From positions 124,001-188,000 of the forward strand of contig CBDCEG010000009.1 of NCBI GenBank assembly GCA_965215775.1: a stretch of DNA of 64,000 nt, given 5' to 3'. This stretch comes from CBDCEG01 sp965215775. GTDB taxonomy: Bacteria; Pseudomonadota; Gammaproteobacteria; Cardiobacteriales; Ostreibacteriaceae. Position numbers and translations under genes: made by a program. Positions 46,478-54,551 of this stretch are shown in pieces (the stretch's first letter is position 1; every line of letters begins with the position of its first letter). Below the pieces are notes generated by a model. That model made no database searches and was not told the origin of the DNA. It was given only the letters and a program-made list of their open reading frames with translations.

Positions 46478-46560
46478 TTTTACTTACTTTATAGGTTTTT
46501 TTAATTTATTTATACTTTCTGTTATTTTTCTTGGTTTGACATGTGAACTTTCTCCTTTTG
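46478..46560 (-). pseudogene. Toxin C-terminal module remnant (KGESSHVKPR type 2)
   Basis: Frame KGESSHVKPRKITESINKLK then KPIK and stop, ending about 20 bases before the small membrane protein. It shares the seam peptide with the 45.9-kb tail but has a different end, as swapped toxin tips do. Confidence 0.5.
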
Positions 46561-46970
46561 TTTTTGGTACCACTATCTTGTAAGTGTACTTTACTATTTC
46601 CAATAAAAGTACCAAGACTTGATGTGAAAATTCCAATAAAACCATATAATTTCATAATTACAACTGCTCCACTAATCCCAGTAAAATCTACACCTCCCAT
46701 ATATTTTGTATTTATGTAATGTGTCAATCCTCCAAGAAGTGGTAGCATAAGGATAAAACTTAATCCAAAAAGAATATTATAATTTTTAGTATTTATCGTC
46801 ACATAATATGAAACATAAATAGGAATTATCCATAGTAATAATAATAATATATCTCTATTTAATCCAATACGTTCATAAACGTAACTTGGTACATAAGAAA
46901 TACTTCCTGCAAAAACAAAAAACATTGTTAATATAATATTTCCTACTATCCATATTTCTAAATTCTTCAT
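46506..46970 (-). CDS. Four-helix membrane protein, probable immunity type, C-terminus replaced by seam
   Basis: 154 aa with four hydrophobic helices (about 6-24, 42-58, 67-84, 103-122). Membrane immunity proteins of this size protect against pore-forming or membrane-entering toxins; that role is inferred from context. Its last 20 codons read through the 31-bp seam out of the toxin frame (KRRKFTCQTKKNNRKYK), so the native end is lost. The ATG overlaps the stop of a 17-codon ORF. Confidence 0.5.
   Translation of the reverse strand: MKNLEIWIVGNIILTMFFVFAGSISYVPSYVYERIGLNRDILLLLLWIIPIYVSYYVTINTKNYNILFGLSFILMLPLLGGLTHYINTKYMGGVDFTGISGAVVIMKLYGFIGIFTSSLGTFIGNSKVHLQDSGTKNKRRKFTCQTKKNNRKYK
46528..46558 (-). 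repeat. 31-bp seam repeat, copy B
   Basis: Perfect duplicate of 45986-46016. Confidence 0.9.
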
Positions 46971-47020
46971 ACCATTCCTTCCATGTCATCTTCATCCCAA
47001 TATCCATATACTTTAATCAT
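46967..47020 (-). other. 17-codon ORF coupled to the membrane protein gene
   Basis: AAGGAGATAAAATA precedes an ATG encoding MIKVYGYWDEDDMEGMV; its TGA overlaps the next ATG (ATGA). Good ribosome site and coupling suggest it is the truncated start of an earlier gene. Confidence 0.35.
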
Positions 47021-47089
47021 TATTTTATCTCCTTAAATATTCCATAACGGTCTTTTGTGTAATAACTTTTTATATTACAGTATTATAAT

Positions 47090-47230
47090 CTATAGTTGAT
47101 TGGCTTGCTCTACAAATTTTGAAACAATTTTAGTATTAATCTCCCCACTAGAGAAAGTGATTGTAGGATTTGCCAGAGCAAAAATTATATTATAACTAAA
47201 TAAAACAGTAGTTTGATAGAGACGCAAGGC
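47090..47230 (-). pseudogene. Degenerate coding fragment in the 47.0-47.3 kb gap
   Basis: An open frame without start reads LFSYNIIFALANPTITFSSG, then EINTKIVSKFVEQANQL and stop; it looks like a signal peptide followed by a mature start. Source unknown. The rest of the gap between 47021 and 47319 shows nothing I can support. Confidence 0.25.
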
Positions 47231-47319
47231 TCAACTTTGTTACTGAAAATAAATAAATCTATTTTTTATCAAGCGATCTATATTACTCATCATGTTTTGC
47301 AGAAACTTTACCATTATAA

Positions 47320-47964
47320 TTAATCTGTTATTTTATAATTACATCTCCAGTCTTGAACTGAAAGATGATTTTTGTTTATTAATTTAAATTTTTCCATCTC
47401 TTTTCTTGCACAGTTATCAAGTAGTTTTATTATAGTGTATTGCTTCTTAGTAATTTTATATTTAGGTTTGTCATAATTTTCATTATTAATATATGCAAAA
47501 AAAGAAGATAGTGCAGTTTGCCCATAATTATCTTGAATAATTGCACTAGCACCCAAAGAAAGTAATTTCTTTATTAACTTAATATCCTCCCAAATACAAG
47601 CTAATCTTAACAGTGTATAACCATTTTCATCAACTAAATTTAAATTCACCCCACTTTTGACAAAAATATCTAAGAAATTAATAACTTTAGTTTCTTTTAT
47701 TGAAAGTAAGGCAGAGTAACTTAACCAGTAATTATTTGGATTTACACCTTTCTCTAATAGCATTGTTACTACTTCTAGCGATGGGTTTCTGTAGGATAAA
47801 ATATAAGCTATTAAAGAAATACTTTTATCCAATTCACTTGAGTTTTTTATTTTTTTTAATAACAGTCTTAAATCAACTATATCATTAGAACCGTCTAAAA
47901 GAACTCTTATTAATTGATGGTCTATATCTATCTTAATTTCTTCTAAATATCTATTATAATCCAT
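47320..47964 (-). CDS. Ankyrin-repeat protein, immunity-like
   Basis: 214 aa with about four ankyrin repeats: NPSLEVVTMLLEKGVNPN (about 60-77), a degenerate one, VDENGYTLLRLACIWEDIKL (about 112-131) and LLSLGASAIIQDNYGQTALS. Short ankyrin proteins of this kind are common immunity partners in polymorphic toxin loci. A partial second copy of its 3' end is at 45.3 kb, evidence of local duplication. Confidence 0.7.
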   Translation of the reverse strand: MDYNRYLEEIKIDIDHQLIRVLLDGSNDIVDLRLLLKKIKNSSELDKSISLIAYILSYRNPSLEVVTMLLEKGVNPNNYWLSYSALLSIKETKVINFLDIFVKSGVNLNLVDENGYTLLRLACIWEDIKLIKKLLSLGASAIIQDNYGQTALSSFFAYINNENYDKPKYKITKKQYTIIKLLDNCARKEMEKFKLINKNHLSVQDWRCNYKITD

Positions 47965-48011
47965 GACTATTTAATTTACCTCACAATAATTTATCAAACC
48001 TATCTATTTGT

Positions 48012-48953
48012 TTAAACCCTATCTTTTATAATTTCAGGGATTTGTTTTTGTTTACCTTTTTTCTTCATCTGTTTTATGTATATCTTATAAACCTCTTTAG
48101 CTTTAGCTTTATCTCCCAAAGCCCAATAGGCATCACCCAAATTATAATAAGCAACGGTTCTTTTTGGGTATTTGGTTATTATTTTTTCTAACAAGTAAAT
48201 TGCCTCTTTGTTTGCCCCTGCTTTTTGGAGGTAGTAGGCTATGTTGTTGTAGGTGGTAAAGTTGTTTTTGTGTATAGGTTTTTCATGTAGTAAATTTTTA
48301 AAGAATGCTTTATTGTAGGTTTTTAGGTTTTTCTTTGCTTTTAGGGTTTTTTCTAGGGTTTTTAATGAAGTAATTACTAAGCTATTAAGATAGATATTAT
48401 CATCCATTGATTTGAGTTCAAAAACAGCACTATTGGCAACTTTACTAAAGTTACTATTATACACGGGCAAGTTATAAAATATTCTTTTCGTTAGTGTTTT
48501 ATTATATTTTTCTGTACTTACTTTAAGTGCTTTTTTCATATTACCTGAAATAATATTTCCTAATGTCTTTTTATCTAATTCTGCCAATACAACAGGCTTC
48601 TTTAAAGCAAAAAAACTACCATCCCAAAAAGGCTTTGTTTCATAGTTAATATTAAAACTAAAACAAGTTGTATATTGTAGCAAATATTGTTCATTTAAAT
48701 ATTTAATTGGAGAGTAGCACTCTTTTTTATATTGTGAATTTGAAGAGTACTCAAAAATCAAACCGATTTTTTTTATATTTCTTATATAGTTACCATAAGA
48801 CACAGCTTCATTAAATTTTATTTTAGATGATATGATTTTATTTAGTTTATGAGAGTAAATTCCATTTTTATTTAGCTCAAGAATATCATTTGAATTTGAA
48901 AAGCTTACAAAAATCATAATACTTAAAGCTATTTTTTTGCTTTGTTTAAACAT
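48012..48953 (-). CDS. Exported TPR-repeat protein
   Basis: 313 aa. Signal peptide about 1-22. The central part is not recognised; the last 80 residues hold two to three TPR units (NIAYYLQKAGANKEAIYLLE, VAYYNLGDAYWALGDKAKAK). Strong ribosome site AAAGGAGG. It overlaps the end of a small frameshifted membrane-protein gene by 8 bases. Exported TPR proteins of this size occur among immunity genes; a periplasmic protective role is a guess. Confidence 0.6.
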   Translation of the reverse strand: MFKQSKKIALSIMIFVSFSNSNDILELNKNGIYSHKLNKIISSKIKFNEAVSYGNYIRNIKKIGLIFEYSSNSQYKKECYSPIKYLNEQYLLQYTTCFSFNINYETKPFWDGSFFALKKPVVLAELDKKTLGNIISGNMKKALKVSTEKYNKTLTKRIFYNLPVYNSNFSKVANSAVFELKSMDDNIYLNSLVITSLKTLEKTLKAKKNLKTYNKAFFKNLLHEKPIHKNNFTTYNNIAYYLQKAGANKEAIYLLEKIITKYPKRTVAYYNLGDAYWALGDKAKAKEVYKIYIKQMKKKGKQKQIPEIIKDRV

Positions 48954-49187
48954 TTTTCAACCTCCTTTGTATAATTAGCAACAATCCAGTCACTGCTATT
49001 TCTATTAATAATCCACCGAGCACCTTTATAATGGAGGAAATTCCTTTAAATGCTTTTGTTGCCCTATATAATTTGCACTAAACTTTGAATATCCAACTAA
49101 AGAGCTTAAGATAAACAAAATAAAAAATATAAATATGCAATATTTCAAATTAACCCAAATTAACTTTGATGTATGTTTAATTTGCAT
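48946..49187 (-). pseudogene. Small two-helix membrane protein, frameshifted
   Basis: Frame one from 49187 gives MQIKHTSKLIWVNLKYCIFI and a helix, ending after 53 codons. A second frame continues ATKAFKGISSIIKVLGGLLI with another helix and QRRLKNV, stop at 48946 overlapping the TPR gene start. One indel near 49060 would join them into about 80 residues. Confidence 0.5.
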
Positions 49188-49188
49188 C

Positions 49189-49410
49189 TTAATCCTTACC
49201 TCTTAAAGATTTTACTATATTTATATCTAAGTCTAAATTTTTAGATATTGTTTCATCATCTAAGTTAGGAAGTAATTTTTTTGCTAATTCTATATTATAA
49301 GTATTCAATATTGGTTTATTATCTTTATCTATTATTTTTCTTAATACAGTTACTTTTTCTATTTTTACTGCTGTTATTTTTGCAATCTCAGAATCAGTTA
49401 AGGTATTCAA
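49189..49410 (-). CDS. Hypothetical helical protein
   Basis: 73 aa. The end (LLPNLDDETISKNLDLDINIVKS) has the look of a short helix-turn-helix such as the C-termini of Rpn-type nucleases. It stops one base before the next ATG. May be a fragment. Confidence 0.35.
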   Translation of the reverse strand: MNTLTDSEIAKITAVKIEKVTVLRKIIDKDNKPILNTYNIELAKKLLPNLDDETISKNLDLDINIVKSLRGKD

Positions 49411-49450
49411 ACAAATTAGCTTCTTAATTACAAATGAACTATTCTTGAGT

Positions 49451-49890
49451 TTACCAACAAAGAAAAAAACCTAATATCGTTATAAAAAAACTAAATAATA
49501 TAAAAGACAAATAGTAATATAGATTATTTGCTTTTGGTATAAGTATTATTTTGTCCTTAGCCCCCAATTTCTCATATGGATTTATTTTAATCAAATACTC
49601 TTCATTTGTAGTATTAACACCTAAATTATTAACAGTAATAAATGTTGTTTTTATAAGAAATCTTTTTACTATCAAAACCTAAAAAAGAATAAATATTAAA
49701 ATCATTTTGAATTGATTGCTCTTGAGCTTTAATAACTTCAGATGATAAATCTTTAGCTTTCCACTGTTGAGTTAAGTTATTTACAGCAAAAGTAAAGCTA
49801 GCAACTCCAAGAAATATTAAAAACACAGCAAACAATAAAGTTACTATTGTTAGAACAGCTTTAGTCTCTTTTTTTAAACTTTTCTTTCAT
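49451..49890 (-). pseudogene. Membrane protein gene with two frameshifts
   Basis: Three frames join into one protein: MKEKFKK (break in a 7-base T-run near 49871), a helix LLFAVFLIFLGVASFTFAV and QSIQNDFNIYSFLGFD, a break near 49665, then IKTTFITVNNLGVNTTNEEY and a C-terminal helix YYLSFILFSFFITILGFFLC. The reassembled product has one helix at each end. Confidence 0.5.
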
Positions 49891-49925
49891 TTTTTTTATT
49901 TTTTTTATAAAAATTTATACTTTTG

Positions 49926-50432
49926 TTATCCCAAATAATCCAATCTAGCATAAGTTTCATCTCCACTGGAAAATAATGTTTTTTTAGATTCTCCATAATA
50001 GAACATGTGCCATTTTTCATTAATTTCAGTGTATGTATTGTAAGGTTCATGCTCTCTCTCTTTATACATAATATGGAAGTTTGAGTAAGGTGGTTCATCA
50101 TACATTCTCCCTCTAAACATAACATTGAAGTTTGAGTAACTTTCTTTATTAGCAGAGGTAATATAATAAGTAAAACAAATAAAGTAATCACTATTTGTTT
50201 GATAAGATTCTAATTTTTCTTCAAACCTGTAGCTTAAATATACTTCTGAAATTTCAACTGTCGCATCTTTTAAATAGTCTTTACCGTAACAGTATATAAT
50301 ATAAATTATATCATCCATATCCATATCTAAATTATGCAATTCTGTAATATTAAAAAACTCATCTTCCCAAAATAGTTTTGCTCCATCAGATATCTCTTTA
50401 TCAGAAAAATCTACTTTCTCAAAAAATATCAT
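49926..50432 (-). CDS. Hypothetical acidic protein with internal duplication
   Basis: 168 aa, soluble, intact, not recognised. Residues about 98-130 contain a partial tandem duplication (YSNFNVMFRGRMYDEPP then YSNFHIMYKEREHEPY), also visible in the DNA. AGGAGGA ribosome site. Placed among immunity-like genes. Confidence 0.5.
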   Translation of the reverse strand: MIFFEKVDFSDKEISDGAKLFWEDEFFNITELHNLDMDMDDIIYIIYCYGKDYLKDATVEISEVYLSYRFEEKLESYQTNSDYFICFTYYITSANKESYSNFNVMFRGRMYDEPPYSNFHIMYKEREHEPYNTYTEINEKWHMFYYGESKKTLFSSGDETYARLDYLG

Positions 50433-50447
50433 ATTATCCTCCTCTTT

Positions 50448-50821
50448 TTATACTTTTCTTATACTTATATGCTTAAATTCCAAATTCATATCAAAAGTAA
50501 TTACTGAATTAATGTTACAGGGTTCAAATAAAGATTCTACTTTAGAATAAGGATGTAACTTTTTTCATATTCTAAATCAATAATGTTTATTACTAATCTA
50601 AATCCCCTTCTTACCTGTGGAGAAACTCTATTGAATTGCATTATATCTATATGCTGTAGTGTTAAGTCTTTAATATCACATTCTATAAATAACCTTTTAT
50701 AAGATTTCTGGTCTATTTTATATAACTCCTTTAAAGCCTTAATAGTTTCAAACTTACCAATAGAAACTATTTTTTTTATATCTTCTTCACTAAGTGTTAC
50801 TTTTTTTAAATCTACATTCAT
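50448..50821 (-). pseudogene. Immunity-like gene, frameshifted near its end
   Basis: MNVDLKKVTLSEEDIKKIVS, then FNRVSPQVRRGFRLVINIID is open to 50537. Adding one base in the T-run at 50560-50565 continues KLHPYSKVESLFEPCNINSV and FKHISIRKV to a stop at 50448, about 124 aa in all. Family not recognised. A toxin tail lies 21 bases upstream and the start region is duplicated at 52.1 kb. Confidence 0.5.
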
Positions 50822-50905
50822 TAATTAACTCTCCTATTTGTGCTATATTGTTTTGTGATTACCACCTTTTATCCATTCTATAAATCCATCTTTCCCTTTT
50901 ATTCC
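50808..50905 (-). repeat. 98-bp duplicated cassette junction, copy 1
   Basis: Matches 52143-52240 with few differences; contains the end of a toxin tail (DGFIEWIKGGNH) and the first codons (MNVD) of the following gene. Confidence 0.85.
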
Positions 50906-50977
50906 AAATATTCGATTGTCTGAATTACCTATTTTTATTTCATGTGTATATCCAAAACGATTTTTACCTTTTAGGTT
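50843..50977 (-). pseudogene. Toxin C-terminal tail remnant (GIKGKDGFIEWIKGGNH type)
   Basis: Open 44-codon stretch NLKGKNRFGYTHEIKIGNSD, then NRIFGIKGKDGFIEWIKGGN and HKTI, stop. Directly upstream of the frameshifted immunity gene. Upstream frame is blocked. Confidence 0.5.
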
Positions 50978-51054
50978 TTATTTTTTATCATTATGGTCTT
51001 AAACTATTTTGGGCAGAACAACAGCCATTAAGTTTCGGTAATTTTTAATACTCC

Positions 51055-51695
51055 CTATTCCTCAAAATCAATACTAAGAAGACTTCTTCTACTCAATGGC
51101 TTTTTTTCTTGTGAGAGTTCAATCCAAGATTTTTTTTCATGAAAACCAGATGCAATAGCTATTGGGATCAATGAAAACTGATTTTATCTGACACTTTTGA
51201 TGTAATATTTCAGAAGCTAACCTACAAGTTATATCTAATTGTTTTGTTTTTGAAAAAGACTCTCTTACCACCTTTTTTAGCTTTTTATCTTTCATCCGAG
51301 CTAATCCTTTTCTAATTTTGAAGGTGTTTTTTTGCATCATTATTAAGAGTATTATATGTTGAATCAACGAGTGATATTGTGCTACGCACAGATTTTAATG
51401 TTTGATTAGGAAACTTTTTTTTAAATATTTTAAATATTTGACTTAAGCTATTTTCATACTGTTTTAAAGTAAGCATATGTTTATTTCCCATCCATATTAG
51501 TCCTATGGATCTACGATTTTTATATTTGTAATAAGTTGAAAGAAAATATAGGTCATCTACAACTATATTATCTACAGAAATATTAAGGTCGTAACTAAAA
51601 TCTTCTTCATCCTTTTCATTGAATATCTCGTTGTTTGCAGTATTTATACTCATAGCACTTATAAAAATACTCATAATTAATATAAATTGTTTCAT
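51055..51695 (-). pseudogene. Exported protein gene with two frameshifts
   Basis: Signal peptide (FILIMSIFISAMSINTA), then about 100 residues to a break in the 7-base T-run 51327-51333, continuing TFKIRKGLARMKDKKLKKVV and CRLASEILHQKCQIKS, second break near 51180, and ending IAIASGFHEKKSWIELSQEK, SLLSIDFEE and stop at 51055. GAAGGA ribosome site. The intact ancestor would be about 210 aa. Confidence 0.5.
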
Positions 51696-51710
51696 TTTAT
51701 TCCTTCTATT

Positions 51711-52073
51711 CTATTTTATAGGTAAAATCCATACATCACCATCATATACATCTACGTAAGGATCGGTATATGTACCTGTTACAACAGATGAATGCCCCTC
51801 TGAACCTAATATGGCTACTTGTCCTGGTTTTAATTTTTGTTGTAAACATTCTACATTACATGCATCACCCAATGTCATGTCTGGTTCCCCCCAACTCTCA
51901 GTTAAATCTTTTTTTATTTCAACAATTTTAGAAAAAGAAGTTACACCAAAAAAAGATGAACCCTCTACTATATTTTTAAAAACTGAAAATTTTAAAAAAT
52001 ATACCAAAAAGATTAAAATTAAAAATCCACAAAAAAGTCCCAATACAAAAAGTTTAATATTTTTAAATGACAT
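51711..52073 (-). CDS. Membrane-anchored hypothetical protein
   Basis: 120 aa: one N-terminal helix (about 8-28) and a periplasmic part with NVECLQQKLKPGQVAILGSE near 75-94. Not recognised. Strong ribosome site AAAGGAG. It follows a truncated copy of an immunity start. Confidence 0.5.
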   Translation of the reverse strand: MSFKNIKLFVLGLFCGFLILIFLVYFLKFSVFKNIVEGSSFFGVTSFSKIVEIKKDLTESWGEPDMTLGDACNVECLQQKLKPGQVAILGSEGHSSVVTGTYTDPYVDVYDGDVWILPIK

Positions 52074-52105
52074 TTTAACTCCTTTATTTTTTATATTTAT
52101 TTGTT

Positions 52106-52240
52106 TTATAATATCCCCCCTTCATTTTTTATATTAGCTTCAAAATCTACATTCATTAATTAACTCTCCTGTCTGTGTTTTATTGTCATGTGATTACCAC
52201 CTTTTATCCATTCTATAAATCCATCTTTCCCTTTTATTCC
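52106..52240 (-). pseudogene. Second toxin tail plus truncated immunity start (98-bp duplication copy 2)
   Basis: GIKGKDGFIEWIKGGNHMTI, then KHRQES, stop, followed by ATG and only 16 codons (MNVDFEANIKNEGGIL). The first 98 bases (52143-52240) duplicate 50808-50905. Confidence 0.5.
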
Positions 52241-52317
52241 CCTTTTAATATTTAATTAACTTTATCAATTAAATTTTCTAAAAAAAAACCATAGTCATTT
52301 GGTGAATTATCATAATT

Positions 52318-53386
52318 GCTAGATTCTACCTACAAGTGCAACTTTTCAAGTTCAGCTTGAAAGACTTCATTTGGGGTTTTAAATCCTAGTCGTTTTCGTG
52401 GTCTATTATTAATAAGTTCTACAAAATAAGCAAGGTCTTCATCAGAAACATTATTAAAATCAGTGCCTTTGGGGATAAATTCTCGGAGCAAACCGTTGGT
52501 ATTTTCATTAGTTCCTCTTTCCCAAGGTGAGTAAGCGTGTGCAAAATAAACATTCATTTTTACTTGTTTTTCAATCTCTTGGTGTAAAGAAAACTCTTTG
52601 CCATTATCGTATGTCATGCTTATTCGTAACTCATTTGGTAAGTCTTTGAAATCTTTAACTGTAGCTTCTAAAATAGCTTTTGCAGTTGATTTTTTCACTT
52701 TGGAAGCAATTAATTTACCACTTTTTCTTTCAACATTTGTAACTATCGCGCCTTGGTGATTTTTACCGACAATTGTGTCTCCTTCCCAGTGTCCAACTTC
52801 TTTTCTAAGCTCAATATTTTGCGGTCTTTCATCAATCATTCTACGATCTTTTATTTGATATTTTTCCTTTCTATTATGTTGATATTTCTTACCTTTTCTT
52901 CTGAAATACATCTTAACTAATTTTGGGTGATACTTATAAACAAATTGATAAATAGTCTCGTGGCAAATCGATTCTTGCGCCTCCTCTCGCCACTTTCCAG
53001 AAATTTGTTCTGGCGACCAATGTTGCTCTATTTTTATCAAAATATATTTCTCTAAAATACTATCAGGTAATATCCTAACATGCTTATTTGCAATAGATTT
53101 CCTCTTGGAAACTTTCTCCCATGCCTCTTCACCAACAAAGGTTTCTGCGTTTTTATTATTTTTTATGCAGCGGTATATTGTAGTCTTATTTTTGCCTAGT
53201 TTTATCGCTATTTCACAAGGATTATAATTCTCCTCAAGCAATGTTTCAATTTTTGTCATATCAGTTCTGGTTAATTGTGTGTATTTTTTCATAATGTTAT
53301 TATCTTAGTTAATAAAAATAAAAATAACTAGTTCCAAATTAAAACCAGAAAATAAAATTTAGTTGCACTTCGATTTAGAAACCAGG
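52318..53386 (-). mobile_element. IS30-family insertion sequence, copy 3 (1069 bp)
   Basis: Same ends as copies 1 and 2, flanked by ATT at 52315-52317 and 53387-53389. The reading frame of the host gene closes perfectly when it is removed, confirming boundaries. Confidence 0.95.
52330..53292 (-). CDS. IS30 family transposase, copy 3
   Basis: 320-residue intact DDE transposase. The most divergent copy, with changes such as YQHNRKEK for YQHDRKEK and LRKEVGHW for LREEVGHW, and several silent changes, so it is not the newest duplicate of the other two. Confidence 0.95.
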   Translation of the reverse strand: MKKYTQLTRTDMTKIETLLEENYNPCEIAIKLGKNKTTIYRCIKNNKNAETFVGEEAWEKVSKRKSIANKHVRILPDSILEKYILIKIEQHWSPEQISGKWREEAQESICHETIYQFVYKYHPKLVKMYFRRKGKKYQHNRKEKYQIKDRRMIDERPQNIELRKEVGHWEGDTIVGKNHQGAIVTNVERKSGKLIASKVKKSTAKAILEATVKDFKDLPNELRISMTYDNGKEFSLHQEIEKQVKMNVYFAHAYSPWERGTNENTNGLLREFIPKGTDFNNVSDEDLAYFVELINNRPRKRLGFKTPNEVFQAELEKLHL

Positions 53387-53568
53387 ATTAAAGCCATAAT
53401 TACATAATTCATCACCCAGTAAATCAATTAAATAATTAATATCATTAGTATTAAAGATAATTTCATTAACATTTATCTTTATCTTAAATATATTTATTGT
53501 TTTATTATTTAATAGTAATTTATTAATAAATTTTATATTTGTATTTGTATTTTTTATTTTAACTCTAA

Positions 53569-53703
53569 TCATTTTTTCAATCTATCATTAGTATAATTTA
53601 TCTCTTTTAAATATTTGTTAATTTGGTCTTCTATTGCATTTCTGATTAACCTTAAAGGTAAACTAACTTCTTCATTAACTTCTGCACTCATCCATAATTC
53701 CAT
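53569..53703 (-). CDS. 44-aa truncated or small immunity-like protein
   Basis: MELWMSAEVNEEVSLPLRLI then RNAIEDQINKYLKEINYTND resembles the first helix-strand part of an immunity family (Imm44-like, from memory) that is normally over 120 aa. GGAG precedes the ATG. It overlaps the IS-split gene by 4 bases (ATGA). Confidence 0.45.
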   Translation of the reverse strand: MELWMSAEVNEEVSLPLRLIRNAIEDQINKYLKEINYTNDRLKK

Positions 53704-53711
53704 ATTATCTC

Positions 53712-54491
53712 CTAATAATCACTTTTATTTAATGGTGGTCTATTGCCATTATTTTGTTCTTTATATTTTTTTATCTTTTTATTTTTGATTTCAAACATTT
53801 CTTTTTTGTTACTATTTTGAAAGGGGATTGTTCTATAATCGGCGTGAAGTTTCATTCTAAATTTTATAAAAAAGTCCTTATCATCAATTATCATAAAAGG
53901 GTTGGTTAGTTTTTGTTCTCCAATTGTTGATGTTTTGGTATTACCATAATTATGTCCTGTGTGAATTTTAGTTTCATTAGGAAGTGCTTTTAGTTTTTGA
54001 ATGCTCTCAAAAAAATCATTTATATTACTACTTGGGAAATTACAACGCTCACAACCATTTACAAATAGCGTATCACCAGTGAAAATATTATTATCAACTA
54101 AAAAACAAACACATTCCTTGGTATGACCTGCTGTTGCAATGGTTTTGATATTTAGATTTGCAACTGTTATTGCTGCATCATCATTTATATTAATTCTATT
54201 ATATTTTTTGGCGTTAATATTATCATCTTTATGACTAACATAAACTGGTAAATTATCAGAGAGAGCGTTAACCAGCCCATCAACGCCATCAATATGATCA
54301 TAATGAGTGTGTGTTAGTAAAATTGCCTTTAGATCTAAACTATGCTGGCTTAAATAATCCAAAATAAAATCAACTTCCCAAGCTGGGTCTATAATTACGG
54401 CTTCTTTGGTTATTTTATTCTCAATAATGTAAATAAAATTATCCATATTCCCAAGCGCTAAAGCATGAGTTATTATTTTTGTATCATTCAT
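53712..54491 (-). CDS. Metallo-beta-lactamase fold hydrolase (glyoxalase II-like)
   Basis: 259 aa. Metal-binding motifs in order: LTHTHYDHIDG (about 59-69), AGHTKECVCFLVD (about 120), FTGDTLFVNGCERCNF (Asp about 139) and HTGHNYG (about 181). The C-terminal 70 residues resemble the substrate arm of GloB-type enzymes. It probably hydrolyses a glutathione or related thioester; a persulfide dioxygenase is less likely. It is 60 bases downstream of cobA. Confidence 0.75.
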   Translation of the reverse strand: MNDTKIITHALALGNMDNFIYIIENKITKEAVIIDPAWEVDFILDYLSQHSLDLKAILLTHTHYDHIDGVDGLVNALSDNLPVYVSHKDDNINAKKYNRININDDAAITVANLNIKTIATAGHTKECVCFLVDNNIFTGDTLFVNGCERCNFPSSNINDFFESIQKLKALPNETKIHTGHNYGNTKTSTIGEQKLTNPFMIIDDKDFFIKFRMKLHADYRTIPFQNSNKKEMFEIKNKKIKKYKEQNNGNRPPLNKSDY

Positions 54492-54551
54492 ATTTAGTTA
54501 TTTTATTTGCTGTTTTATTTATAAATAACTAACATAATTTAGTTTAATATT

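Larger units (their letters stand above)
52252..53572 (-). pseudogene. Small immunity-like gene split by IS30 copy 3
   Basis: Residues 1-62 (MIRVKIKNTNTNIKFINKLL ... LGDELCNYGFN) are encoded at 53387-53572. Removing the element and one ATT copy continues YDNSPNDYGFFLENLIDKVN and a stop at 52252, giving an intact 82-residue product. In the interrupted state it ends PGF-stop inside the IS repeat. Its start overlaps the stop of the upstream 44-codon gene (ATGA). Confidence 0.75.

Noticed and set aside
49874..50191. 105-codon minus-strand frame overlapping the acidic 168-aa gene
   Set aside because: Out of frame with a better-supported gene that has a strong ribosome site; composition looks like a shadow.
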